DNA of 64,000 nt from JAWPMT01 sp965229785 (GTDB lineage Bacteria > Bacteroidota > Bacteroidia > Cytophagales > Cyclobacteriaceae), in the NCBI GenBank assembly GCA_965229785.1, contig CBDDJS010000001.1, positions 5,270,001 to 5,334,000 on the forward strand, in the 5' to 3' direction. The notes under the pieces are model-generated. The model was not told where the DNA came from and did not search any database. It worked only from the letters and a program-made list of their open reading frames with translations. Shown piece after piece: positions 46,308 through 56,200 of the stretch. Both the position numbers and the translations under genes were made by a program. Position 1 is the first letter of the stretch. Each line of letters begins with the position of its first letter.

Positions 46308-47084
46308 ATGGGCACCTTTACCTTATTCGGGGCATTGGTGCTCATTTTTATCATCGCTTCCAAACGTTATTACCTGGGGATCTCCGTGCCTGGTGTGGTG
46401 GTGCCGATCTCTCCACAGCAGCGTGAGATCCTGAAGAAATACTTTGATTTCTATTCCCGACTTCCCCAAAAATCGAAAAGCATTTTTGAGAAGCGACTGT
46501 CTGCTTTTATGCATGCAAAAACGTTTGTACCCAGAGATATTGATCATGTAACTGAGGAGATGAGGGTATTGATTTCGGCCACAGCTATTCAGTTGGCCTT
46601 TGGACTCCCCTGGATCAACTTTAAACATTTTAAGTACATCATCATTTATCCCGAAGCTTTTTATAGCGTGGCGGGTCAGAACTACCATTATGGTGAGGTC
46701 AACCCAAAACAAAAAGCCATTGCCCTTTCCTGGCGGAATTTTATTTCCGGACTCATTGTGAAAGACGGGCGTAACCTGGGTTTACACGAAATGGCTCATG
46801 CTTTAAGGCTTGAAAACATTGTCAGAAATGGTGAATCGCATTTTCTCGATAAGCATGCATTAAAGGGTTGGGAGGCAGTCGCTTCCAAAGAGATCATGCG
46901 CATCCGAAACGATGAAAAAAGCTTCTTTAGAGATTATGCTGCGACGAATCATGAAGAGTTTTTCGCAGTAGCTGTGGAAAATTTCTTTGAACGACCTGCT
47001 CAGTTCAAAGTCTACAATCAGCAATTGTATAATTTGTTATGTACCCTTTTGAATCAAGACCCTATGGTTTTGGAAAGGACCTAA
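46308..47084 (+). CDS. MtfA-like (M90) zinc metallopeptidase with membrane anchor
   Basis: An N-terminal membrane segment (about 1-19) is followed by a soluble peptidase domain of the MtfA/M90 family: KYFDFYSRLPQKSKSIFEKRLSAFM, VLISATAIQLAFG, the zinc motif GLHEMAHALRLEN near residue 161 and NHEEFFAVAVENFFERPAQF, where the Glu supplies the third ligand. In enteric bacteria MtfA modulates a sugar-uptake repressor; in Bacteroidetes the substrate is unknown. Begins four bases after glyS and is likely co-transcribed. Confidence 0.85.
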   Translation: MGTFTLFGALVLIFIIASKRYYLGISVPGVVVPISPQQREILKKYFDFYSRLPQKSKSIFEKRLSAFMHAKTFVPRDIDHVTEEMRVLISATAIQLAFGLPWINFKHFKYIIIYPEAFYSVAGQNYHYGEVNPKQKAIALSWRNFISGLIVKDGRNLGLHEMAHALRLENIVRNGESHFLDKHALKGWEAVASKEIMRIRNDEKSFFRDYAATNHEEFFAVAVENFFERPAQFKVYNQQLYNLLCTLLNQDPMVLERT

Positions 47085-47117
47085 CTAGTTTTGAATCCGA
47101 ATGAAAAGAATAGATCC

Positions 47118-47783
47118 ATGGGTAAGCTAAAGGAAGAATGGCATACGGCCATTGCATACATAAAAAGACCGTATGAACCTTCCCTGATCGAGATTGAAGA
47201 TTCCAGTATGATCCAGCGATTTGGACGACTATTTCAAGTTTTACTATTGGACTTGTTATGCATGCTTCCTTTGATAGGAGTGATGGGTGCGCTGGAACAA
47301 TTTGATGTAGTAAATATGGAGGATCATGCACTGAGAGATGCGCTGGAACAATTCCCTGTTTGGGCCATCGGCGGATTTGTAGTGATTATCGGACCTATTA
47401 TCGAAGAGCTCATATTTCGATTACACTTAAGTCGCAGATGGAATTTGATCGCAGGTCTCATGGAATGGTTCACCATTTCGAGTCAGAGAATTTCACAAAA
47501 AGAAGCAGCCCAATTGGTCAAAGTCAAATGGGATCGTTATTATGGATTGTTCTTTTATTTGAATGCCGCAGCGTTTGCGCTGGTCCATATGACCAATTTT
47601 CAATCCATCGATGTTCCCCTGTGGGTGATACCACTGATCGTATTACCTCAGTTTATTGCGGGACTCTATTTCGGATACATCCGAGTGAAAAATGGCGGTT
47701 TATTCTGGTCTATTGCCATGCATGCATTGCACAATGGCATATTGCTCGCTCCGGTTTTGATCTTTGAATTACCATCGGCCTAA
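47118..47783 (+). CDS. CPBP-family intramembrane metalloprotease
   Basis: Start set at ATG 47118 (MGKLKEEW); the frame can be extended to a TTG at 47091, directly behind the previous stop. Several membrane helices and the three CPBP motifs are visible: IIEELIFRLHL (EExxxR, about residue 97), FALVHMTNF (His) and SIAMHALHNGILL (second His). CPBP proteases (Rce1/Abi type) cleave inside membranes and process prenylated or signal peptides. Neighbourhood is housekeeping; no bacteriocin genes are near, so an immunity role is not supported. Confidence 0.85.
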   Translation: MGKLKEEWHTAIAYIKRPYEPSLIEIEDSSMIQRFGRLFQVLLLDLLCMLPLIGVMGALEQFDVVNMEDHALRDALEQFPVWAIGGFVVIIGPIIEELIFRLHLSRRWNLIAGLMEWFTISSQRISQKEAAQLVKVKWDRYYGLFFYLNAAAFALVHMTNFQSIDVPLWVIPLIVLPQFIAGLYFGYIRVKNGGLFWSIAMHALHNGILLAPVLIFELPSA

Positions 47784-47813
47784 GACCAATTACTGAAAAT
47801 TGTAATCGCAGGG

Positions 47814-47821
47814 TAATTTTG
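47814..47821 (+). promoter_or_regulatory. TAnnTTTG -7 element for dgt
   Basis: TAATTTTG lies 35 bases before the start of dgt, in the gap after the CPBP gene. No clear -33 box, so the call rests on the -7 match and position. Confidence 0.4.
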
Positions 47822-47856
47822 CGAGCGCTTACCTCAATCCAAAAGATGATCCATCA

Positions 47857-49194
47857 ATGATGCAATGGGAAAAACTGATGTCTCCAAAACGCTTTGGCGA
47901 AAGGACGGAGACTGGCGATGATGAAATCAGAACTCGCTTTGATCAGGATTACGATCGAATTATTTTCTCGCATCCATTCCGTAAACTTCAGGATAAGACA
48001 CAGGTGTTTCCATTGCCGGAACATGATTTTGTCCATACACGCCTCACACACAGCCTGGAAGTATCCAGTGTGGGCAGATCTTTGGGTAAGGAAGTAGGGA
48101 AAGCACTGATACAGCGGCACGGATTAGGTAAACAGGGGTTCACTACCCAGCATTTTGGAGGCATCGTCGCGGCAGCATCTCTGGCCCATGATCTGGGTAA
48201 TCCTCCATTTGGACATTCTGGTGAAGAAGGCATCAGTTCCTTTTTTCGATGTACAGAAGCAGGTGGTGCCTTCAAGACACTGGTTTCTCCTGAGGAATGG
48301 GCAGATCTAACCACTTTTGAAGGCAATGCACAGGGTTTCAGGATCCTGAATCATGAATTGTATCGTGGTTTACGACTGACTTACGCAACGTTAGCAGCCT
48401 TTACGAAATACCCAAAAACAGCTTTTGCACCAAAAGATAAGTCTCGAAAAAGCCAGAAGAAATTTGGGGTCTATTTCAGCAATCGCGACTTGTATGCCCA
48501 GCTATCAGAAGACATGGGGCTGATCAAAATTGCCGAGGACCAATACTTAAGGCACCCATTGGCCTTTTTGGTCGAAGCAGCAGATGACATTTGCTACAAT
48601 ATCATTGACCTGGAAGATGGATGCCGGTTGGGGTTGGTCCGCCTGGAGGATACCGTTGAATTGATGGCAGAGATCATCGGGGAAAAATTCAAGCGCGATA
48701 AATTCAATGAAATTGAAAGTAAAGAAGAAAAGCTAGGGTTGTTACGGGCCCTGACAATCAATAAATTGATTCAGGAGTGTGTTTCCAGCTTTCTGGACCA
48801 TGAGCAAAACATCCTAAATGGCCATTTCGACAAGGCGTTAACTGATGAAATTCCCTCTACTCCGGTTCTGGAACAAATCATTGGCCTTTCCATTGAAAAG
48901 ATCTACCGATCACGACAAGTACTGGAACGAGAAGCAGCCGGCCTGGAAGTATTGGAAAAATTGATGGAATCGTTTTGTCAGGCAGTTTACGATCAGAAAT
49001 TTGGAGAAGGATCTAAGAATCCTAAGCCGAAAGCCGTTTATCGATTGCTCCCTCCCGATTATCAAAATCAATTGAGAGGGGATCTGACCGTATACCAAAG
49101 CATGCAACTAGTGGTGGACTTCATCAGCGGGTTGACTGACAAGGCTGCTGTAAATCTTTACCGGACCATATCCGGGTTTGCTTTACCGAGTTAA
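47857..49194 (+). CDS. dgt: Deoxyguanosinetriphosphate triphosphohydrolase (dGTPase)
   Basis: The 445-residue protein has the HD-domain metal motifs in order: THSLEVSSVGRSLG (first His), AASLAHDLGNPPFGHSGEEGI (HD) and a later helical region with FLVEAADDICYNIIDLEDGCRLG (third Asp). The start RTRFDQDYDRIIFSHPFRKLQDKTQVFPL is the dGTPase signature. It splits dGTP to deoxyguanosine and triphosphate and so lowers dNTP pools, which can also restrict phages. ATG ATG at 47857/47860 leaves the exact start open by one codon. Confidence 0.93.
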   Translation: MMQWEKLMSPKRFGERTETGDDEIRTRFDQDYDRIIFSHPFRKLQDKTQVFPLPEHDFVHTRLTHSLEVSSVGRSLGKEVGKALIQRHGLGKQGFTTQHFGGIVAAASLAHDLGNPPFGHSGEEGISSFFRCTEAGGAFKTLVSPEEWADLTTFEGNAQGFRILNHELYRGLRLTYATLAAFTKYPKTAFAPKDKSRKSQKKFGVYFSNRDLYAQLSEDMGLIKIAEDQYLRHPLAFLVEAADDICYNIIDLEDGCRLGLVRLEDTVELMAEIIGEKFKRDKFNEIESKEEKLGLLRALTINKLIQECVSSFLDHEQNILNGHFDKALTDEIPSTPVLEQIIGLSIEKIYRSRQVLEREAAGLEVLEKLMESFCQAVYDQKFGEGSKNPKPKAVYRLLPPDYQNQLRGDLTVYQSMQLVVDFISGLTDKAAVNLYRTISGFALPS

Positions 49195-49217
49195 GCATTC
49201 AATAAAAGGCCGTTCCA

Positions 49218-49265
49218 GCATTACAAATGCCTAAAAATATTTCGCCCACATTGCAAATGTGGGCG
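49218..49265. repeat. Pair of REP-like hairpins after dgt
   Basis: Hairpin 1 at 49218-49230 is GCATT-ACA-AATGC, identical to the core at 16300-16316. Hairpin 2 at 49243-49265 is a perfect 10-bp stem CGCCCACATT / AATGTGGGCG with core CATTGCAAATG. The two share the CATT-N-CAAATG heart and sit 12 bases apart, like REP doublets. Hairpin 2 may also act as a transcription terminator. Confidence 0.5.
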
Positions 49266-49280
49266 AGCTACACGATTGAG

Positions 49281-49300
49281 ATAGTATCATATGATACTAT
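49281..49300. promoter_or_regulatory. Perfect 20-bp palindrome ATAGTATCATATGATACTAT
   Basis: Both halves are exact reverse complements with no spacer. It lies between the convergent dgt and HEAT-like genes, 16 bases after the second REP-like hairpin. Such a symmetric site fits a dimeric protein binding site; as a cruciform/terminator it would lack a T run. No regulator can be named. Confidence 0.4.
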
Positions 49301-49315
49301 AAGAATTGAACGCTG

Positions 49316-49957
49316 TTAGAACTTTCTCAACTTCTTCAAATTCTTACCCAAACGTTTCAGGTGATGTTCATTGGTCAGTTCCTGAGCTCTTGCTTCCAGT
49401 GCTTCCACAAAAGCGGAAACATCCTCTTTTCGAACAACTTCCATGAATTTTTCAGTGTATTGTCCTACCTGATTCGATGGTGCATTCAGGATCTGTTCAT
49501 TGATCAATGTCAGCAAGTCTCCTGATGGATCATCTTTATATAATTCCGTAAGAATGGTAAAACCATGATCTCTGGTCACGACCGTCCCCTCATCCATAGC
49601 TTGCAGGATTTTGGCCAGGTGCGGTTTGATTTTTTCCCTGACCAGCGGTGCGATATTGGCCAGGGCTATCATGCTCCCAAAAACCTGACGATTGCTTTTA
49701 CTATCGAGTAACTGAATGAATAAATCCATTTGATTTACCAAAATTCCGGGATGAATTCTGCTGACCGCCATAAGCACCATTACCGCATCATTTTTTATCC
49801 GGGTAGTGTATTTCCCATGAATCACCTGAGTTACTTTTTCCAGTAATTTACCCCCCTCTTCATCTACGATTTGCTGCGCAATGACTTCATTAGGCCCCTG
49901 GTCCCGGTGGTCCAATGAAGAGGAAAACTGATCTACCACGTTTTGCAATTCACTCAT
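49316..49957 (-). CDS. HEAT-like helical repeat protein
   Basis: A 213-residue, all-helical cytosolic protein with HEAT/ARM-like repeat pattern (KNDAVMVLMAVSRIHPGIL, NRQVFGSMIALANIAPLVREKI, LAKILQAMDEGTVVTRDHGFTILTELY) and a very basic C-terminus (HLKRLGKNLKKLRKF). Likely a protein-interaction module; partner unknown. Divergent from the permease gene at 50119, with two dyads in between. Confidence 0.7.
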   Translation of the reverse strand: MSELQNVVDQFSSSLDHRDQGPNEVIAQQIVDEEGGKLLEKVTQVIHGKYTTRIKNDAVMVLMAVSRIHPGILVNQMDLFIQLLDSKSNRQVFGSMIALANIAPLVREKIKPHLAKILQAMDEGTVVTRDHGFTILTELYKDDPSGDLLTLINEQILNAPSNQVGQYTEKFMEVVRKEDVSAFVEALEARAQELTNEHHLKRLGKNLKKLRKF

Positions 49958-50018
49958 TTTGAAAAGATACGGTAACCTTCCTGATCATGGCAAGTATACC
50001 TGTCAATGAAACATCAAT

Positions 50019-50077
50019 TTCGACATAATCGAAACAAATTAGTTTGAATACTCGTTTTGTTTTTCGACATAATCGAA
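50019..50077. promoter_or_regulatory. Two identical TTCGA-N5-TCGAA dyads, candidate PadR operators
   Basis: TTCGACATAATCGAA occurs at 50019-50033 and again at 50063-50077, centres 44 bases apart, about four helical turns. Each is an inverted repeat (TTCGA / TCGAA). They lie in the divergent promoter region in front of the permease-PadR operon (start 50119). PadR-type dimers repress their own operons by binding such dyads; this link is inference. Confidence 0.55.
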
Positions 50078-50118
50078 TGAAATAAAAAGAGTTCTGAAAA
50101 ACCTGTTATCTTAACCTT

Positions 50119-52734
50119 ATGTCCCGAGACCCTCAACCACCCAAATGGATCTTAACCTGCCTGGAATGGTTTTGCGACCCTTATCTGGTAGAAGGCATCT
50201 CCGGCGATTTGGAAGAGGCCTTTTTGGATAATATCGAAGAGAAAAGCACCCGTCGATCTCAACTGATCTACCTACTACAGGCCATTGGATTTTTCAGACT
50301 CATTTTTAAGAAAAATGATAAACGATCTTCCAATATGGCATCAATCTGGACCAATTACCTGCTTACCTCGTATCGATCTTTGAAAAAGCACAAAGTGTTT
50401 TTTGGCATAAATCTCATCGGGCTGATCACAGCGATCTCCTGTTCATTATTCGCATTGATCTTCATCAACGACGAACTTCAGTTTGATCGTTACATCCAGT
50501 CCGGGGATCAGCTTTATCGGGTTTATAAGAGACACATCAACGTACCCGAAAATGTGGATGTACTCACCTATGAGACCTCCGGAATGATGGGACCAACCAT
50601 GACTAAGGAGTATCCCGAAGTAGAAACCTTTACACGTGTGCTCCCCTGGTGGGATAAGGTCATTTTCACCCATGACCAGAAAAATATTGTTAGCCCAAGT
50701 GTCTACATCGTGGATTCAACCTTCATGGATCTGTTTCAGGTGAAATTAATTCAGGGCAATCCTCGCAATTTACTGACCCGACCTTCTTCTTTGGTGATCA
50801 GCGAAACGCTCGCACGTTCTTTATTTGGAGATGACAGTCCAATAGGAAAACAAGTGATTGGTTTAAATGATCTGGAATATACCGTGACGGGAGTTTTCAA
50901 ATCACCTCCGCGTCAAGCTTCGATGCAATTTGATGCATTAATATCCTGGACTACTACAGTACCGGATGTGGGGCCTATGCCTATGCGTTGGATGAATAAC
51001 TGGTTAGCACAGGCCATTTTCACATTTGTGAAACTTTCACCGAACGCGGACACCCGACTGGCAGAACAGAAGTTCAAAGAAATGATGAAAACACATTTTA
51101 CGGAGCGGTCAGAAAATTATTTCCTCAAACTGCAGCCTCTCCGCGAAATGTATCTGTATGGTGATGAAATAACCATGGCCCGTGGCATGAAAACCGGTAG
51201 TATCAGGTTTGTATACCTGCTTGGTTTTTCAGCATTCTTGATTTTCCTGATCGCAAGTGTTAATTACGTGAACATCGCGCTTTCCAAAGCCTCCAAATCG
51301 AATAAAGAAGTGGGTATTCGTAAAGTGGTAGGCTCAAGTCGCAGACAACTAATGGGCAGGTTCATTTCCGAAACATTCATCATCACTTTTCTTGCTTCCC
51401 TCTTCAGCATTGTTCTGGTTTATCTGATCCTGCCAGCAGCCAATAATCTCATTGACAAAGACATTCCTCTCAATACTGTATTCCAGCCTGTGAGTCTGAT
51501 CAGTCTGTTGATATTCATCCTGGGTATCAGCTTTTTGGTGGGTGCCTATCCCGCACTCGTCATGTCATCTCATTCCATTTCTTCCATCTTAAAATCTTCC
51601 ACTGGAACAGTTAACAATGCCGGTTGGTTGAGAAAGGTTTTGGTTACTTGTCAATATGCCGTTTCCATTTTCCTGATCATCTGTACCATTGCCGTCGTTC
51701 GACAGATCAATTACCTGGTGAATAAGCCACTTGGGTTTAACGAATCTCAGGTGATGGTTGTGAACCTCGATAATGAAGTAGGACCGAAAAGCGCCGTTTT
51801 CAGAGATAACTTAGCCTCTCATCCCAACATCGAGTCCATATCTATAGGTCGCTCCGCAATGGGTGGAGGATCATATACAGATCGCGTAAAAGCGGATGGT
51901 TACGAAGGAGATGTATCCGCCCGGATGTACGGAATAGATTTTGATTTCATCGGTACTTATGAGATCCCACTAGCCGAAGGACGCGCCTTTAGAAGAGGTT
52001 CGAAAGCTGATTCCGCAGGTACGTTAATGGTCAACGAAGCATTCGCGAATTTCATCGGTTGGGAGGATCCGATTGGTCAACACATTACCTTTTCTTCAGG
52101 TAGGTCTTTTCCAGTGATTGGTGTATTGAGCGACTTCCATATTGGGTCACTGGCCAAAAATGCGATTGAACCTATGGTCTTATTTCTGCACGCTCGACCA
52201 GAGTATGCCTCCATCAGGATAGGAACCGGTGACATGCGCCAAACCATCCAATACATCACTGATAGCTATGAAGCATTGGCCGAGCGCACGCCTATGGATT
52301 TCTATTTCGTTGATCAATGGTTCGATGAGCAATACAAAAGCGAACAACAAATCTTAAGTATGGCCTCTGTTTACGCAGTGATCAGCGTCATATTATGTGC
52401 CCTGGGCTTGTACGGTCTTACCGCGCTTATCTTACAACAGAGAAAGAAAGAAATCAGCATCCGCAAAATCCTGGGAGCTTCCATGAACAGCATCATCGCC
52501 ATGATGAATCAACAATTTGTGGTCATGATTCTGATCAGTTTTGTGCTTTCTGTGCCATTGGCCTATTGGCTAATCAGTAGCTGGCTGGAAGGGTTTGTTT
52601 ACAAAATCAACCTGAACCCTGTACCATTTGTATTTGCCGGATTGATCACGATATTGGTCAGTGTAGCCATCATAAGTGGTCTTAGTTATAAATTTGGCAA
52701 CACGGGATTGACCGAAAACCTCAAAGACGAGTAA
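50119..52734 (+). CDS. FtsX/MacB-like ABC permease with N-terminal prefix domain
   Basis: The 871-residue protein begins with a cytosolic prefix domain (about 1-75: PPKWILTCLEWFCDPYLVEGISGDLEEAF), as in the PadR-linked permease prefix domain 2 transporters. Two MacB_PCD/FtsX units follow: helix near 92-115, large extracytoplasmic domain to about 365, three helices with SKSNKEVGIRKVVGSSRRQL, then a second unit with the matching motif QRKKEISIRKILGASMNSI and final helices. Members partner with MacB-type ATPases, but none is encoded nearby. Overlaps the padR gene by one base (TAATG). Substrate unknown; such permeases may respond to envelope stress or antimicrobial peptides. Confidence 0.88.
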   Translation: MSRDPQPPKWILTCLEWFCDPYLVEGISGDLEEAFLDNIEEKSTRRSQLIYLLQAIGFFRLIFKKNDKRSSNMASIWTNYLLTSYRSLKKHKVFFGINLIGLITAISCSLFALIFINDELQFDRYIQSGDQLYRVYKRHINVPENVDVLTYETSGMMGPTMTKEYPEVETFTRVLPWWDKVIFTHDQKNIVSPSVYIVDSTFMDLFQVKLIQGNPRNLLTRPSSLVISETLARSLFGDDSPIGKQVIGLNDLEYTVTGVFKSPPRQASMQFDALISWTTTVPDVGPMPMRWMNNWLAQAIFTFVKLSPNADTRLAEQKFKEMMKTHFTERSENYFLKLQPLREMYLYGDEITMARGMKTGSIRFVYLLGFSAFLIFLIASVNYVNIALSKASKSNKEVGIRKVVGSSRRQLMGRFISETFIITFLASLFSIVLVYLILPAANNLIDKDIPLNTVFQPVSLISLLIFILGISFLVGAYPALVMSSHSISSILKSSTGTVNNAGWLRKVLVTCQYAVSIFLIICTIAVVRQINYLVNKPLGFNESQVMVVNLDNEVGPKSAVFRDNLASHPNIESISIGRSAMGGGSYTDRVKADGYEGDVSARMYGIDFDFIGTYEIPLAEGRAFRRGSKADSAGTLMVNEAFANFIGWEDPIGQHITFSSGRSFPVIGVLSDFHIGSLAKNAIEPMVLFLHARPEYASIRIGTGDMRQTIQYITDSYEALAERTPMDFYFVDQWFDEQYKSEQQILSMASVYAVISVILCALGLYGLTALILQQRKKEISIRKILGASMNSIIAMMNQQFVVMILISFVLSVPLAYWLISSWLEGFVYKINLNPVPFVFAGLITILVSVAIISGLSYKFGNTGLTENLKDE

Positions 52735-53069
52735 TGAAAGGAACGAACATTGGTGAATTAGAAGAGTTGATCATGTTGGTGGTGGCCTTGTTATATGACG
52801 AAGCTTACGGTTACGCCATTCAAAAAGAGATCAAAGAACGGTGTGATCGCTCCATCACCATCAGCACGGTTCACGCTTCACTGGCCCGTCTGGAAAAAAA
52901 GGGGTATGTCAATTCTCGTTATGCCGGCGCTACTTCTTCCAGAGGGGGTAGAAGAAAACACTTATTTCGACTAACTCAGGCCGGGGAAAAAGTGCTGATT
53001 CAAACCAAGGAACAAAGAGATTCAATTTGGGCTGCTATTCCACAAATGGGCCAGCTCAGTGGCCTCTGA
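52734..53069 (+). CDS. PadR-family transcriptional regulator
   Basis: A 111-residue winged-helix protein: GELEELIMLVVALLYDEAYGYAIQKEIKERCDRSITISTVHASLARLEKKGYV is the PadR DNA-binding domain, followed by SRGGRRKHLFRLTQAGEKVL (wing and dimer helix). PadR proteins are dimeric repressors. It follows the permease with a one-base overlap and probably controls the operon through the dyads at 50019-50077. Standard pairing for prefix-domain permeases. Confidence 0.92.
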   Translation: MKGTNIGELEELIMLVVALLYDEAYGYAIQKEIKERCDRSITISTVHASLARLEKKGYVNSRYAGATSSRGGRRKHLFRLTQAGEKVLIQTKEQRDSIWAAIPQMGQLSGL

Positions 53070-53141
53070 TGGCGCTTATATACCGCGAACTACGTAGATG
53101 TCTTTACCCTTTCTCACGGAAGGTATTTGCTTGAAAAGGAA

Positions 53142-53184
53142 CTCAACTTTGAGAAGGAAAATCAAAGTTTGAGATAACTTTTTT
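53142..53184 (+). terminator. Probable terminator after padR
   Basis: CTCAACTTTGA (53142-53152) pairs with TCAAAGTTTGAG (53162-53173) with one bulge, followed five bases later by six T. It ends 36 bases before the CHAT gene start, so it could also act as a leader attenuator. Confidence 0.45.
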
Positions 53185-53219
53185 CAAGTATGGAGTCTGC
53201 GTCATTTGTCATCGATTTG

Positions 53220-56200
53220 ATGTGCTTTCGGAAAATGCTTATGATCACATTGGTCCCGATCTTAGGCATTTTGTCTTTTAACACTTTTGCTCAGGACAAA
53301 TATCCAGATTTTGGTTATCAGCGAGGAGGCATGCTTTTTTATGAAACCTTTCAGGTGAATACCAGAGGGTATGCCACGGCTATCACTAATCAATATGAAA
53401 AGGTCATTGAAGATGGGCACTATAAGTTAAAGTCGCGGCAAGACAATTATTATCCGGAGGAATCCTTCAATAAGAACGGGGCCTTCCAAATCGATGAAAG
53501 CAGAGATTTTCAAATCGAAGCGGAAATGAAATATGTGTCCGGAATCGACAACAATGCCAATGCCTTATTGTTTGGCAAAGCAACCAAAAAATCAGCTTCT
53601 GGCTTCACCTCACATTTCAGGTTTGGCTTCTCTGGAAATGGAAAGATCACAATTGACAACTACAATGCTGACTCCCGGTCATTCACTGATCTATTAGGAT
53701 GGACGGCTTCTGAAGTTTTACAATCCCAAACCTATAATAAGTTGACGGTGCGCAAAACTGGAAAAAAACTTCACTTTTTTGTGAATGAATCATTAGTGCA
53801 TACCGCCGATCATGTTCCTTTTTATGGAAGTAATGTGGGTTTCATGGTCAATGGAGGTACCGAAGTGCATGTGAAAAATTTCACTGTAGGGTATATCACC
53901 AAAAAGAAAGGTGAGCAAATTCAGGATTTATCTTCCTTGATTCCACCGGTCAATGGTCAGGCCATAAACTATTCCGGGTATGTGCCGGAAAGGGTACTCT
54001 TCTCCGAAGAGTTTAATGACAACTCCAGAACCTGGCGAGAAGGCAGTTCAGACTCACGATACTTTAAGGTCGAGAATGGATATTATGTGATTCAATCCTT
54101 CCAGTCTGGATATTATGCAGCAGCGAAATTCAACGAAGAAGATCAGTTCAATATCGATCAAAGTCGTGATTTTCAGATTGAGTGTAAAATGAAATTCATT
54201 TCAGGTGAAGACAACAACTCCAATAGTCTGAACTGGGGCCAGAAAAAGGAAGACTGGAGTAGTTATCGGTTTGGTTTTTCAGGAGACGGTAGCTTCAAGA
54301 TTTTTAGTTATGATGAAGCCGCTTCCAACAAGTGGACCAATTATCAAAGCTGGACTGAGACTTCCAAACTAACCAATGATTTCAATAAAATGACCATACG
54401 AAAAGTAGCTGACCAATACTACTTTTTCATCAATGAGACGTTGGTAACGACCATGCCTTTCAAGCCCTTTTATGGTCAGATCCTATCCATACAAAGCAAT
54501 CAAAATACGACCATTCGAGTGGATGACGTGATGATCAGCTACATTCAACCGGGTGATGCCGCTACACCCGTAAAGGAAGTTGCTACGCAGGAAAAACAAT
54601 CCTCAAAACCTGTTACGGTGGCCGTTGAGGAAACTCGAGAAGAAATTCAAAAAGAGTCGGTCAAATCAATCGCTTCATCAACTAAACCTGTAGTGAAGCC
54701 AACTGCCAATAAGTACATCCAGTTTGTGGAAGATCACCCGGATTACAAGAAAGCAATGAAGGCCTATGAAAATCAGAATTATGTTACGGCGAGTGTTTTG
54801 TTTGAGAATCTGATCAAAAGGTATCCGGATCAGGCAGAAATATACCTCCGAGCGGGTCTGGGTCAGATTCAATCTGAAAATTTTGACAAGGCCATCAGCT
54901 ATTTTGAAATGGCACATTTGCTGAACCCCACGGATATCAGCATCCTAACCAATTTATTCATTTTCAAATCAGCAATCGGACAAACCGCTGAAGCACAGAA
55001 ACTCGCTACCCAGGCAGCACGAATGATGGCACAAAACCAGTTTGACTACTATCTGTCTTACGTAGATTCCTGGATAAAGTATTTCGAATACTTCAATGAA
55101 GCACTGGCTCGAAATATAGGCGCCACCAAAGGAGTCTTCCAGCAGGCTTTTAACCAGGCTGATCATCTCTATGCAGAGGAAGTGGGCGGAAAAATCTTCA
55201 CAGATCTGAAAAACGGAGGAATACTAAAACATGCTAAGGACCTGACCAATCGCCTGAAGCAAGCCAATCAGATCATGTATGATACGGGCCTGCCATTCAA
55301 TCAATCACATTATATGCTTCACTATCTCAATGAACTGCTGGACGAACAATACCGACGGGATGACATCAGTGATGACTGGAAAAGCTGGCTGGCTGACTAT
55401 CAGACTAATGTCGTTCTGAAATCCATGTTCTACGAGGAAGCCAACGATGCGATAACCAATCCTTTCCTGTATTGCAGATTTACCGATAAAAAGTACGCGA
55501 TTATGCTTACTTCAGGCGATATAGATAATGCGTTGGCCTTGAATACCGTTCGAATCGAAAAAGCCGGCAGTAGCCCTTACTTGAAATTCGAACTCATTAA
55601 TCTATACGCGGAAAGACTGATCTTGCTAGCTAACCTAAGACGCGTCAATCAGGGCAGGGAAATAGCCGCATTACTCGAACAAGTGTTGTCTCAATACTCG
55701 GCTCCGGAATTGTTGGTCGCGGGATATCTGGCCCTGAACAATTACTATCAGATTGCCGGACAAGCGGACAAAGCCATCGTTTATGGTCATAAAGCAGAGC
55801 AAGTCTCCATAGAAAGTGGATTTATGGAGCTCATCTCTATCATCTACAACAACCTCTCACATGCGTATTTCAACAACGATCAGACCGATAAAGGAATAGC
55901 GTACTCCCTGACCTCCAATGAATATGCCGCCAATGACCTGCTCAAAGCCAAAAATTTAACTACTCTGGGCGTTCGGCTCACGCATACCGAACATCAAAAA
56001 GCTGTGGATATATTAAAGGATGCAGAACAACTGTACCTGGATCATATCGAAGTAGTGTCAGACTACATGGCGAAAAGTGTTTACACCAGTTTGTACAACA
56101 GCAACGTGAACATGGCTATGGCCCATAAGTATCTGCAAAATGATGAAGCGGCTTTCAACACGATAGAACGGGCAAAATCCAAAAAGTTAGCGAGCGAGAT

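Noticed and set aside
47118..47783. Bacteriocin immunity protein (Abi)
   Set aside because: The CPBP motifs are shared with immunity proteins, but no bacteriocin or export genes are nearby and the neighbours are housekeeping genes.
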